Source of the DNA: Pseudopedobacter sp044361595
GTDB taxonomy: Bacteria > Bacteroidota > Bacteroidia > Sphingobacteriales > Sphingobacteriaceae
NCBI GenBank assembly: GCA_044361595.1
Contig: JBIKIN010000005.1
Span: forward strand, 62,001-126,000
Length of the DNA stretch: 64,000 bases
Direction of reading: 5' to 3'
Below the pieces are notes generated by a model. The model was not told where the DNA came from. It was given only the letters and a program-made list of their open reading frames with translations, and did not search any database. Shown here in pieces: positions 42,644 through 52,746 of this stretch; position 1 is the stretch's first letter; every line of letters begins with the position of its first letter. Made by a program: the position numbers and the translations under genes.

Positions 42644-45600
42644 TTATTGTATGGTAAATCTTAAATTGATACCAAAATTAGTAAATGCGGTTACAAATGT
42701 TTGTGAGGTATAAGGTTTAGTTAAGTTAGAATCGTAAAACAACCTCAGGTTAAATCGCTGGTTTAATACATAATCTACACTTGGTCTAAAAGTTATATTT
42801 TTAGAACCTCCAGAAATCTCAGGGTCGTTAACGTCTGCTCTGTAAATAACAGTTTTGTTATCTCTAACTGCAATGTCTAATTTAATATTCATATCGTTTT
42901 TAAGATTCACATTTTTAAATAATCCAAACGGGAATCTAAAATCGGCAGTTCTATAACCAAAGCCGAAAACAAATGCTTGGTCTTTTTGTGATGCCAATTG
43001 GCTGTTACTCAAGCCTAAGCTTAATGAACGAGATTTACGATATTCTAAATTAGCCGTCATGTTGTTTTTCATTCTCACATCAATCCCTAATAATGGCACA
43101 AATTGTTCAAATAGTGTGATTTGTGAGAACTGTAAGAAAGGTAAAAAATTACCTTCGGCATCTCTTGCGTTTACACCATTATTATTTTCTGAATATCTAA
43201 TTAAGGAGTTAAAACCGTTTACATTATAGGTAGAACTATAACTGTGTGTAACATCAAAAGACGAAAACAGATTGTTAACCGCTGGTATTTTTACTAAACC
43301 GTTATAAGTTAATCGCCAGTTTGGCACAGGTATTCTTGGGAATTTAGACAAGCTAACTTGGTCGGCTGATTTACCACGGTAAGCCGCCAGAAAAGCTGGA
43401 ATTACTACATCTTGTGACGCTCGGCCATAACCATCGGCATATTCTTGTATTACACCCGTACTGTTTGGGTTGGTTCTTCCTAATCTTTGTGATACTTGCG
43501 TTCTATTAGTTAAAAACTGGTTAAATACATTTGATGCATTTGTATTGTTTTTGTCTTTAAATGCTGTGCCTAAAGAGATAATAGAAATGCTATAATCGCC
43601 AGAAGTAATTGGACTTAAACTTTCAAACTGGTTGGCTGTGTTGGTGTATCTAAAGTTTGTTGTAAAAACTTGACTATTGTTCTTAAACGCATTGAGTTCT
43701 ATTCTTAAATCTGGCAAGGGCTCTATTGTACCCCTAAGGTTAAGTTTCTCATTAAGCGATGTTTTATATAGCTGATTTTGTAAAGTATCTTGTGTTAGCC
43801 AGCCATTGCTTAAAGCTTTAAATCTGATATCGTTTTGTGAGCCTAAAATAAAATCTAAACCCGGAGCATTAGCATTTAAATCAGTACCTAAATATTGAGA
43901 TTGTGGTAAATAACCGGGTAAAAATGTACCATCGTTTTTAATATAGGAAGCACTTACCGTTTTAACGCTTGTTAGAATATTTGCTAAAGTTTTGCTTAAT
44001 CCATTCTCATTACTTGGATTGCTTAATCTACGGTAAATACCAAATTTGTTATACAACAAATTCATATTTAGAGTTGGGTTTATTTGTATAGTTCTAGAGT
44101 TTTGAATGGTATTTCCAAAGTCTACATTAGGGTCTTCTAAAGTGATTAGAGGCTCTGTCATCCAGTTAAACTGTGTTTGATATCTTGTTAAAACAGAGAT
44201 AAAGTCTAATCCCGGGATTTTATTTAAAGGTATGGTATAAGAAAAGCTTAAAGTATGGTTGTAATTGGTGTTACGCCCTAGCTTTTTTAAATTATTCCAC
44301 AAGGTGTCTCTTACTAAACCGGTAATACGCCCTTCGGGTTCGTCTACTACAGATAAATTAGTAGCATTAAAATCTAATTTTAAAGATTTAGTTAAATCCC
44401 AACTTAAACCATACAACCTATTTATCACAAAGTTTTTATTAAAGTTTGTGATAATTGGAATCGCATTGTTAGGGTCGTTATCTCTTAGTGTATTTTCAGA
44501 ATATAACCTGTTTAATTCGATTCTGAAATTTAAAACTGAAGGTAATAGGCTAAAATTGAAGTCTTTTAATAAATTGAGGTATTTAGATTTTACAACCTTA
44601 CTAAACGGATTGATGAATTTTGCTGGATTATTATAATCATAACCTAGTGCGCCTCTGTAATTTTTTTGCAGCGTATTAGCATTAATAAAATCGCGGTGAT
44701 TATATTCTGTGTAAGCGTAGGTTAAGTTCCAATTTTCTATATCCCAAAGATGATTTTTTGCATCGGGGTTAGTTTTAATTTTTCTAACATTAGTAAAGTT
44801 AATACTACGTCTTTGAGTATAATCTTGAGCGTAATTATAAATAGAATCTTTAGTTTGTCTTGATACTTCGTTAATGATGTTTTTTAATTCGATATCTGGG
44901 TTTTTGGGATCAAATTGTGGAGTTTTTATCTGACTTGAGTAGTTTACAAAAAATGGGATTTTGATTCCACTTTTTTGAGAAAAAAACTTACCTAGCTCTA
45001 AACTTGTGGAAACGTCAAAAAACTGGTCATCGGAACGGTTAATTTCACTTACACGACTTTGTAAAGAACCAAAACCAATGGTACTCATATTACCAGAAAG
45101 GGTAACATCTCCAAAATCGGCTAGTTTGGCATTTAACCTAGCGGTTGCTGCCCAGCCTCCTCGTTCGTCAAAATCAGTTAGTCGCAACTCGTTAAACCAA
45201 ATTTCTACATTCTTATCAAAACCATCATCATTTGGTGTGTTGTTGGTTTTTAGTGGATTTATAGCCCCTAATAACAATGTTCTTATTTTACTTAAGTCGG
45301 GCTGTCCTTTTATGATGATGGTATTTTCTCCATCGCTATAAGTATAAGGCAGGTTTATTGGCCAAGGTTGCCCGTTTAAAATAGCGTTATTCCTAGCTGT
45401 TTTTGCTATTTGCAATAAGCGCAATTCTAAATTAATATTATTCTCTTCGGGCCAAATTAGGTTGGCATCTCTAGAACCTGCTGGAGTTATTTTTGCAGGT
45501 ATTTGGTATTGATAATAATTGTCTTGAAAATCTATACCTAATCTTATAAATAATTGTAAATCACCATCTCTTAAACCATCACCTTCGGCATGTATATTCA

Positions 45601-48600
45601 TTCTTAATCTTCGGTAAGAACGCATATCGTTAATGGTAGATTTAAATACTCCTTTACCGTAACCATCTCTTAAATTTTTGATGATAACTGATAATGATTG
45701 TTCGTTTTGGCGAGTGTCACCTCTAAAGTTAGATATATCTCTTTCTGTTGGAATGCCCGGAGGTATTACATAAGGGATTGGCGTACGTGAGCCATTCTCA
45801 TCTAAGTTTACAGTACTAACATCAATGGTAGAATTGTCTAATGTAGGGTTAACCACATTAGGATCTGTAATGATTTTAGCCGGCGAGTTTTCTGCGTTAA
45901 ATCTACGCCACTCCCCACGTACTAACTGCATTCTTGCAAATCTTAAAACAGTAGTATCGGCAAAATCTGTTAAAAACATCCTCATCACACGGATAGACCT
46001 AAAATCTTGGATGTTACCCACTTTATTTACAAAGTCTGCTATTGGAACTTTAAACTGGTACCAATTAACAGCTTCTTTGTTACCATTTGCAAGGTTTACT
46101 GTAGAGGTAACTTTATCTGTAATATATCCTTGCCCAACAACTAAGTCTCTTGGTCTAATACTAACTTTATATTGGTAGTATTCGTCAGATTTAGATGTGG
46201 TATTATCTCTATTAATGTCTTCAGTATCTGGCAATGGTGTAGATGACGCATTCTCAATTCCGGTTTCGTCTAAAGATTGTTGTGATGTTCTACTATTTCC
46301 TTCGGTACCATTATAGTTTTCATATCGTTTTAAAATATTAGCGTTAATGGCATCTAAAGAACTTCCTCTATAATAAACAAAATTGTCGTTTGATGGGTCT
46401 GTTCTTAATTGTGTAATTGCTGCTGGTGTTAAAACGCTACCAACCTGATTAACAAATGGTTGAAATTTAACTAATTCGTTTTCATTGGATAATCCATCTA
46501 AGCCAACATCTTGTTGCCTTCTAGCATCTGGGTTTGTGTCAAACGCTTGTATTACAGGTTGTAATTTAGGTACTCGGCCCCAAACTGTTTCATCTACTTT
46601 TGTGGGGTCGTTATCTGCTGGCAAACCGTTTTCTAATCCTTTTCTACCGTCTTTTAATACATCTTCTGATATGTTTCCTAAGTTAATGTAGAAATCGCCA
46701 CCCTGTGCGTTAGGATTATAAATAAATGGATCTAACAACCAAAACTCTATAAACTCAATGTTTAAAGCTTCAAAATCGGTGGTTTCTATTCTACGCATCA
46801 TTCCACCCCAGCGGCTTCTTGGGTTTGTTAAAGTACCATTACTATTTAAGCCACTTGTTGCGTAATTGTAAGGCCCTCTTAGCATAGGATAATAAGCTAA
46901 ATTTAAAGTAGAAATATTAAATACCGAGCCTGTTGGTGTTTGTTTAAACGGAAATACTTCGGGCTCTAAAACCTCTCTTACGTAATGGTTAGATAATTCT
47001 GTTTTATTGTTTTGAATATTACTTGGTGTTAAATTATTAGTTCTACTGTAAAAAATAGGATCTATGTTAAAGAAAGATAATTTAGCTCGGTTAAAACCGT
47101 ATGATAAATCGTTAGTGAGTTGAGCTTCTGAAAATAATTGTGGCGTACCAGATATTGTCCAAACTGATGCTCCTTTTAAATCTATGATAGATCGGCTTCC
47201 TTCAAAATCATCAACGTAACTGGCACCACCTTCGCTACCTGCAAAATCTAATGCTTTTGGGTGGCCTGGATTAAACTTTGCAAATTCGCCGCTAAAACTT
47301 AAAGAAGATGTTTCTTTAGTTGATAAGAAAGGTAATTTATCTACCATACGGGTAATGAAGCGGCTATTTCCATTATAATTTACATCAAACCCATAAATAG
47401 TGTTTGAAATAGATTCTTCGCCAAAATTTACTTTAGCTGTTAAAGGAACTTCTCTAAGATTTAGCATGGTTCCTCCAATATTAAAATTGGGGTTTATCCG
47501 ATAATCTAGACGGGTACCAAAGAGCGCTTTTTGTTGTATTCCAAAGAGTTCGTTGCTTTCTAGTTTAATTTTAATTTGCTGGCCCGAGTTTAATAAAGCT
47601 TCGTTTAGAATTTTAACCCTACCAATATTATAGTCTACGGTATAGTCTGCTCCTTCATTTAGTTTTAAGGTTCCTGCAGTAACCACAACAGAACCTTCGG
47701 GAACGTTTATGGCATTGAGCTGAAATTCTGAACTAACTTGAGATTGATAAGTCCCTTTAATGATGTACCTATTTAGGTTTGGAAAAAATTGCGATGCGTT
47801 TACTTTAGTAGAGTCATATAAAGGCTGAAAAACATATTTATTAATCAGATTTTGCTCTGTTGACGGATCAAAATTACGGGCTAAATCGGAGCCAAACGGT
47901 TCAATAGATGGGAAAATAATTCTTCCGTTTTGCGAGTCTATGGTTAATCCTTCTAAGAAATCAAAAAAACCATCGGGTTGTTTCGAGCCTAACTGATTTA
48001 AGCGGTCTAGATTTAATAATTGTATCCATAATTTTCCTTGCGTCTTGGCCCCGTCTTCTATCAAAGGTTTTTCTATCCCAGCGTTATCATCTAACCTAAA
48101 AATATTTAATCTAAAATCTGAAGGACTAATTTGATAAGCACCTACCGAATAGATGTTTTTCATCATCAAATCCCAAATAGGTAAATTGGTTTTTACCGTT
48201 TCATTTTTAAGCAACTTGGTGTATAAAAGTTGTGGATTATTTGGGTCTACTTGTGTGTCTTGAGAGAATTCGCCTACTTGATATTCTACCCCATTTACTG
48301 TGTATCTGTACGATACGGCCAGTACTTCATCGGCGTTAAGCGAATTGTTTAAAGATATGTAACCTAAAACAGGGTTTAATGTAAACTCTCTCTCGGTAAG
48401 TTTACGGGCATAAATTAATTTATTGTAATTATCTAACGCACCAGAACTCTGAAAAAAATTATCAATATCTGTAGCGTTTGTAAGTCTAGAAGAAGATGGA
48501 ATTCGTTGTAGTAAATTATTTGATTGCTGCGCAAAACCTGGCCCCACAAAGCCTGCCGGTAAACTAGAAAAACCAGGCCCGCCTTGTAAAAGGGTGGTGT

Positions 48601-49684
48601 TATAAGGTTGATTTTCTCCTAAGTCTAAAAAGGCAAGGATATCTCTAGAATCTGTTGTGCTATTACTTCTATTGGTAATCCAAACTTCTATTTTGGTAAT
48701 ATTAACATTAGATTGAATGATAGGGAGGCTAGATAAAGCCCTGTTATAATTGTTTCTAAAGTATTGTGCTAAAAAGTAGTGTTTATTGGCTTCGTAATTA
48801 TCTGTGCTTAATCTAAATTCGTTTTGTTGTGCGCCATTGGTAATGTTAATTTCTTTAGCTTGTGAGTTTTGTTGCGAGTAAACATTGCTAATTCCTAATC
48901 TTCCAAACTGTAATTGCGTTTTTACACCAAATAATGCTTGACTACCACTAATTAATGTAGTGTTTAATGGGAAATTAACTAAACCAGCTTCAATTTTTTT
49001 AATAATCTCGTCTTTAGAACCGGTGTATTCTAATTTTACTTGATTCTCGAAATCAAATTGAGCTTCTGTATTATAGTTAAAGTTAATTTTAAGTTTATCG
49101 CCAATATTACCCACCACATTGGCTTGTATTCTTTGGTTAAAATCAAAGTTTCCGGTGGTACGTTGTCGCTCGTTAAATAAAGGGTTTTCGTTTCTATTAA
49201 TTCTACCCGAGAAGGTTAAATCTGCCGATCCACGTGGTTGAATGTTGATCACATCACTACCAAAAATTTTCTCGAAGGTTTTTCCTTTAACTTTAACTTC
49301 TGGAATAAATCCTTCTTTTTTTTCTGGTGCACTACTAGCAACTAATGTTTTCCAGTAGGCATTAATAATGTTTTGTTGTTCTAAAGCTTGGTACTCTTTA
49401 AAGGTTAGGTAAAGCGGCGCTTTAATTAATTGACCATTAACGGTCTCTTTAATAATGTATTTCTGCGTTTTAGGATCGTACTCTACCGTTTTTTTTATGT
49501 TTTGAGGATTTTTAAGAAATAAACCATTTGATGGAAAAGCAGGGGAAGTAAAATAGTCTTTAACAGGATATTTTACTTTAAGCGAGTCGGGTAGTGTTAT
49601 TTGGGCAAAAGATGTATTGCACACGCCCAAAACCAAATAAATGATACTAATTTTAAAAATTAGAGAAGTAAAATTTATTTTCAA
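42644..49684 (-). CDS. sprA: Cell-surface protein SprA, type IX secretion translocon
   Basis: Very large outer-membrane protein of 2346 residues, the size of SprA (Sov in Porphyromonas), the 36-strand barrel pore of the type IX secretion system, needed for gliding or export of CTD-tagged proteins. A signal peptide (about 1-28) is followed by KVKYPVKDYFTSPAFPSNGL and TFSGRINRNENPLFNERQR near 160-180. The segment EGSRSIIDLKGASVWTISGT near 840, RGEWRRFN near 1262, and C-terminal barrel strands ending FGINLRFTIQ also occur. It is the third gene after maeB and ruvA (27-base gap). Type IX secretion explains why many surface proteins here lack other export systems; other T9SS genes are outside the window. 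Confidence 0.95.
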   Translation of the reverse strand: MKINFTSLIFKISIIYLVLGVCNTSFAQITLPDSLKVKYPVKDYFTSPAFPSNGLFLKNPQNIKKTVEYDPKTQKYIIKETVNGQLIKAPLYLTFKEYQALEQQNIINAYWKTLVASSAPEKKEGFIPEVKVKGKTFEKIFGSDVINIQPRGSADLTFSGRINRNENPLFNERQRTTGNFDFNQRIQANVVGNIGDKLKINFNYNTEAQFDFENQVKLEYTGSKDEIIKKIEAGLVNFPLNTTLISGSQALFGVKTQLQFGRLGISNVYSQQNSQAKEINITNGAQQNEFRLSTDNYEANKHYFLAQYFRNNYNRALSSLPIIQSNVNITKIEVWITNRSNSTTDSRDILAFLDLGENQPYNTTLLQGGPGFSSLPAGFVGPGFAQQSNNLLQRIPSSSRLTNATDIDNFFQSSGALDNYNKLIYARKLTEREFTLNPVLGYISLNNSLNADEVLAVSYRYTVNGVEYQVGEFSQDTQVDPNNPQLLYTKLLKNETVKTNLPIWDLMMKNIYSVGAYQISPSDFRLNIFRLDDNAGIEKPLIEDGAKTQGKLWIQLLNLDRLNQLGSKQPDGFFDFLEGLTIDSQNGRIIFPSIEPFGSDLARNFDPSTEQNLINKYVFQPLYDSTKVNASQFFPNLNRYIIKGTYQSQVSSEFQLNAINVPEGSVVVTAGTLKLNEGADYTVDYNIGRVKILNEALLNSGQQIKIKLESNELFGIQQKALFGTRLDYRINPNFNIGGTMLNLREVPLTAKVNFGEESISNTIYGFDVNYNGNSRFITRMVDKLPFLSTKETSSLSFSGEFAKFNPGHPKALDFAGSEGGASYVDDFEGSRSIIDLKGASVWTISGTPQLFSEAQLTNDLSYGFNRAKLSFFNIDPIFYSRTNNLTPSNIQNNKTELSNHYVREVLEPEVFPFKQTPTGSVFNISTLNLAYYPMLRGPYNYATSGLNSNGTLTNPRSRWGGMMRRIETTDFEALNIEFIEFWLLDPFIYNPNAQGGDFYINLGNISEDVLKDGRKGLENGLPADNDPTKVDETVWGRVPKLQPVIQAFDTNPDARRQQDVGLDGLSNENELVKFQPFVNQVGSVLTPAAITQLRTDPSNDNFVYYRGSSLDAINANILKRYENYNGTEGNSRTSQQSLDETGIENASSTPLPDTEDINRDNTTSKSDEYYQYKVSIRPRDLVVGQGYITDKVTSTVNLANGNKEAVNWYQFKVPIADFVNKVGNIQDFRSIRVMRMFLTDFADTTVLRFARMQLVRGEWRRFNAENSPAKIITDPNVVNPTLDNSTIDVSTVNLDENGSRTPIPYVIPPGIPTERDISNFRGDTRQNEQSLSVIIKNLRDGYGKGVFKSTINDMRSYRRLRMNIHAEGDGLRDGDLQLFIRLGIDFQDNYYQYQIPAKITPAGSRDANLIWPEENNINLELRLLQIAKTARNNAILNGQPWPINLPYTYSDGENTIIIKGQPDLSKIRTLLLGAINPLKTNNTPNDDGFDKNVEIWFNELRLTDFDERGGWAATARLNAKLADFGDVTLSGNMSTIGFGSLQSRVSEINRSDDQFFDVSTSLELGKFFSQKSGIKIPFFVNYSSQIKTPQFDPKNPDIELKNIINEVSRQTKDSIYNYAQDYTQRRSINFTNVRKIKTNPDAKNHLWDIENWNLTYAYTEYNHRDFINANTLQKNYRGALGYDYNNPAKFINPFSKVVKSKYLNLLKDFNFSLLPSVLNFRIELNRLYSENTLRDNDPNNAIPIITNFNKNFVINRLYGLSWDLTKSLKLDFNATNLSVVDEPEGRITGLVRDTLWNNLKKLGRNTNYNHTLSFSYTIPLNKIPGLDFISVLTRYQTQFNWMTEPLITLEDPNVDFGNTIQNSRTIQINPTLNMNLLYNKFGIYRRLSNPSNENGLSKTLANILTSVKTVSASYIKNDGTFLPGYLPQSQYLGTDLNANAPGLDFILGSQNDIRFKALSNGWLTQDTLQNQLYKTSLNEKLNLRGTIEPLPDLRIELNAFKNNSQVFTTNFRYTNTANQFESLSPITSGDYSISIISLGTAFKDKNNTNASNVFNQFLTNRTQVSQRLGRTNPNSTGVIQEYADGYGRASQDVVIPAFLAAYRGKSADQVSLSKFPRIPVPNWRLTYNGLVKIPAVNNLFSSFDVTHSYSSTYNVNGFNSLIRYSENNNGVNARDAEGNFLPFLQFSQITLFEQFVPLLGIDVRMKNNMTANLEYRKSRSLSLGLSNSQLASQKDQAFVFGFGYRTADFRFPFGLFKNVNLKNDMNIKLDIAVRDNKTVIYRADVNDPEISGGSKNITFRPSVDYVLNQRFNLRLFYDSNLTKPYTSQTFVTAFTNFGINLRFTIQ

Positions 49685-49711
49685 ATTGATTTTAGTTTTA
49701 TGTGTTTTCCC

Positions 49712-50296
49712 CTAAAGCGTCTTAAGCGTAATTTTTATAATTTGCTCAACAGAGAGTAAATCTGAAGTAGATTTTATTGCTGCATCTACAGCTTTTTCTG
49801 CTGTATTTTTCATGAAGCCAAGCATCACCAAAGCACTTAACGCTTCTTCTTTAGAAGTATTATTTACCTTAACAGAAATTAACGTTCCGGAGCCGTCTTT
49901 TTGTAGTTTATCTTGTAGCTCAATAATTAATCTTTGGGCAGATTTTGGACCTATACCCTTTATTCTTTTAATCTCATTAATATCTCCTTTGATAATTGCT
50001 TCTTCAATTTCTTGCGGAGTTATGGAAGACAACATCATACGGGCAGTGTTTGGACCTATTCCATTTACAGATATTAAATGAAGAAAAAGTTTACGTTCTC
50101 CTTCATCGGCAAAGCCAAAAAGAGTGTGCGAATCTTCTTTAACAGATAACCATGTAAAAAGCTTACAGCGCTCTTGATCTTTAAGAGCGCTGTAAGTGTT
50201 TAAGGAGATATGAATGTGGTAACCAACTCCTGCCGCCTCAATTACTACATAAGCTGGGCATTTAAAGGTTAATTTACCATCTATATATGCATACAT
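49712..50296 (-). CDS. ruvA: Holliday junction DNA helicase subunit RuvA
   Basis: Tetrameric junction-binding subunit that works with RuvB; 194 residues, normal. N-terminal OB domain (MYAYIDGKLTFKCPAYVVIE), helix-hairpin-helix pair (LISVNGIGPNTARMMLSSI near 80 and IKRIKGIGPKSAQRLIIEL near 105), and the small C-terminal RuvB-contacting domain (about 145-194). It sits between maeB (24-base gap) and sprA (27-base gap). A perfect 14-base inverted repeat lies inside its 5' part (50162-50196). Confidence 0.96.
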   Translation of the reverse strand: MYAYIDGKLTFKCPAYVVIEAAGVGYHIHISLNTYSALKDQERCKLFTWLSVKEDSHTLFGFADEGERKLFLHLISVNGIGPNTARMMLSSITPQEIEEAIIKGDINEIKRIKGIGPKSAQRLIIELQDKLQKDGSGTLISVKVNNTSKEEALSALVMLGFMKNTAEKAVDAAIKSTSDLLSVEQIIKITLKTL

Positions 50297-50320
50297 TTAT
50301 TAAAAATATTAATGTTTAAT

Positions 50321-52591
50321 CTATCTTCCCTGTTTTACTTGTGCATCAACTACAGCTATGCTAACCATATTTACAATTTCTCTTACAGACGAACCCAATT
50401 GTAAAACATGTACAGGTTTTGCCATTCCTAATAAAATAGGACCTACAGCCTCGGCACCACCAATCTCTTGTAAAAGTTTATAAGCTATATTTCCAGAATC
50501 TAAACTAGGAAAAACTAACGTATTTGCTGGACTATTTTTTAATTTAGAAAATGGAAAATTATCGTTTAGTAAGCCTTTGTTTAATGCAAAATTTGCTTGC
50601 ATCTCGCCATCTACCATAATACTTGGGTGTTGCTGATGTAAAATGCGCACCGCTTCTCTGGTTTTATGTGGTATTTCACCTTCGTTAGAGCCAAAATTAG
50701 AATATGAAAGAATGGCTATACGTGGCTTAATGTTAAATTGCTTTACAGATTTGTTAACCAATAAGGTAATATCAACCAATTCTTCTATAGTTGGGTTTAC
50801 GTTAATGGTGGTGTCTGCAAAAAACATTGGACCTTTTTTAGTCAACATTAAATACATACCTGCAACTCGGTTTACGCCTTTTTCTGTACCGATTACTTGT
50901 AAAGCAGGTTTAACTGTTGATGCATAGTTTTTAGTTAAACCAGAAATTAAGGCATCGGCATCTCCAAACTCTACCATAGATGCGCCAAAATAATTTCTAT
51001 CACGCATTAACTTTCTAGCTTCGTACAAGGTAATTCCTCTTCTTTGGCGCTTTTTAAACAGAAATTGAGCAAATTTTTCTGTCATTTCTACTTCTTTTAG
51101 CGGATTAATGATTTGTACTCCGTCTAGTTCAAGTTCGTTTTCTGCAATAATTTGTTTAATTACTTCTTCGTTTCCTAATAAAATTGGAATCGCAACACCA
51201 TCATCTTTTACTATTTGGGCAGCTTTTAAAATTTTATAGTTATCGGCTTCGGCAAAAACCACTTTTTTGGGCGATGCTTTAGCTTTGTTATTAATGGCTC
51301 GCATTAAAGCATCATCCATGCCCAGTCGCTTTTTGAGATCATCTTTATATTTTTCCCAATTGGTTATCGGATGCCTTGCAACCCCAGATTCCATAGCTGC
51401 TTTTGCTACAGCCGGCGCTACGGTGGTAATTAATCTAGTATCTATTGGCTTAGGAATGATGTAATCTTTACCGTATTTTAAATTTTTGGCATTATAAGCC
51501 ATGTTTACAGCCTCGGGAACATTTTCTTTAGCCAAAGCTGCAATAGCTCTAACTGCTGCAACTTTCATTTCCTCGTTAATAGCGGTTGCCCTAACATCTA
51601 AAGCTCCCCTAAAAATATATGGAAATCCCAAAACGTTGTTAACTTGATTAGGATAATCTGACCTTCCAGTAGCCATAATAATATCTTCACGAGTGGCTAT
51701 AGCTAATTCGTAATCTATTTCTGGATTTGGGTTAGCCATTGCAAAAACGATAGGGTTTTTCGCCATGGTTTTAAGCATATCTGCGGTTAGAACATCAGCA
51801 GATGACAATCCAATAAATACATCGACATTATTTATAGCTTCGTCTAGTGTATTTATATCTCTTTTAGTTGCAAATTCTAGTTTTGTGCCGTCTAAATTTG
51901 GCCTATCGGCTCGTATAACACCGCTTCTGTCTATCATTACAATGTTTTCTCTTTTTGCGCCTAAAGAAACATATATTCTAGTGCATGAAATTGCAGCTGC
52001 ACCGGCTCCATTAATTACAATTTTAACTTCTTCTAATTTTTTTTCTTGTAACTCGCATGCGTTAATTAATGCAGCCGCAGAAATGATTGCTGTACCATGC
52101 TGATCGTCATGCATTACCGGAATTTTCATTTCGGCTTTTAATCTTTCCTCAATCTCAAAGCATTCTGGTGCTTTAATATCTTCTAAGTTTACGCCACCAA
52201 AAGTTGGTTCTAAAGCCTTAACAATCTTTACAAAATCATCAACGTTCTTTACATCTAGCTCTAGGTCAAAAACATCAATATCTGCAAAGATCTTGAATAA
52301 TATGCCTTTACCCTCCATTACTGGTTTACTAGCTTCTGGACCTATATCACCTAAACCTAATACGGCAGTTCCATTACTAATAACAGCCACTAAATTGCCT
52401 TTTGCGGTGTATTTATAAACATCATCGGTATTGTCGGCTATTTTTAAACACGGTTCTGCTACACCGGGCGAGTATGCTAAGGTTAAATCTCCTTGTGAGT
52501 TAGTAGGTTTTGTTGGAATAACTTCTATTTTTCCAGGGCGGCCTTGTGAGTGGTAATCCAAAGCATCCTGTTTTCTATTCGTCTTACTCAT
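50321..52591 (-). CDS. maeB: NADP-dependent malic enzyme with phosphotransacetylase-like domain
   Basis: Oxidative decarboxylation of malate to pyruvate. The 756-residue protein has the two-part MaeB layout. The malic enzyme part (about 1-410) shows LTLAYSPGVAEPCLKIAD, VISNGTAVLGLGDIGPEASK and the nucleotide fold INGAGAAAISCTRIY. The C-terminal phosphotransacetylase-like part (about 430-756) shows KVVFAEADNYKILKAAQIV and VFPSLDSGNIAYKLLQEI. The second domain usually senses acetyl-CoA rather than catalysing. First gene of the maeB-ruvA-sprA operon with a good promoter upstream. Confidence 0.94.
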   Translation of the reverse strand: MSKTNRKQDALDYHSQGRPGKIEVIPTKPTNSQGDLTLAYSPGVAEPCLKIADNTDDVYKYTAKGNLVAVISNGTAVLGLGDIGPEASKPVMEGKGILFKIFADIDVFDLELDVKNVDDFVKIVKALEPTFGGVNLEDIKAPECFEIEERLKAEMKIPVMHDDQHGTAIISAAALINACELQEKKLEEVKIVINGAGAAAISCTRIYVSLGAKRENIVMIDRSGVIRADRPNLDGTKLEFATKRDINTLDEAINNVDVFIGLSSADVLTADMLKTMAKNPIVFAMANPNPEIDYELAIATREDIIMATGRSDYPNQVNNVLGFPYIFRGALDVRATAINEEMKVAAVRAIAALAKENVPEAVNMAYNAKNLKYGKDYIIPKPIDTRLITTVAPAVAKAAMESGVARHPITNWEKYKDDLKKRLGMDDALMRAINNKAKASPKKVVFAEADNYKILKAAQIVKDDGVAIPILLGNEEVIKQIIAENELELDGVQIINPLKEVEMTEKFAQFLFKKRQRRGITLYEARKLMRDRNYFGASMVEFGDADALISGLTKNYASTVKPALQVIGTEKGVNRVAGMYLMLTKKGPMFFADTTINVNPTIEELVDITLLVNKSVKQFNIKPRIAILSYSNFGSNEGEIPHKTREAVRILHQQHPSIMVDGEMQANFALNKGLLNDNFPFSKLKNSPANTLVFPSLDSGNIAYKLLQEIGGAEAVGPILLGMAKPVHVLQLGSSVREIVNMVSIAVVDAQVKQGR

Positions 52592-52616
52592 TTCTTCAGT
52601 TTATTCTTGATTGTCG

Positions 52617-52647
52617 CAAAAATACAATTCTTTGGCGGAGGTTTAAA
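52617..52647 (-). promoter_or_regulatory. Promoter of the maeB-ruvA-sprA operon
   Basis: On the minus strand TTTA (52647-52644) is followed after exactly 19 bases by TATTTTTG (52624-52617), a full match to the -7 consensus TAnnTTTG and one mismatch at -33. It lies 25 bases before the maeB ATG. Confidence 0.6.
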
Positions 52648-52684
52648 CTTATTTATTTCTTTGGTTACTTTATATTTTTTTATC

Positions 52685-52724
52685 CAAAAAAAAGAGTCGA
52701 CTAATTTTACAACTAGCGACTCTA
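52685..52724 (-). terminator. Terminator of the nagB gene
   Basis: On the minus strand AGAGTCGCTAGT (52723-52712) pairs with ACTAGTCGACTCT-like sequence (52703-52692) and is followed by T residues to 52685. It lies about 25 bases past the nagB stop codon and isolates it from maeB. Confidence 0.8.
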
Positions 52725-52746
52725 ATAACTTTAACCAAACTAATTC

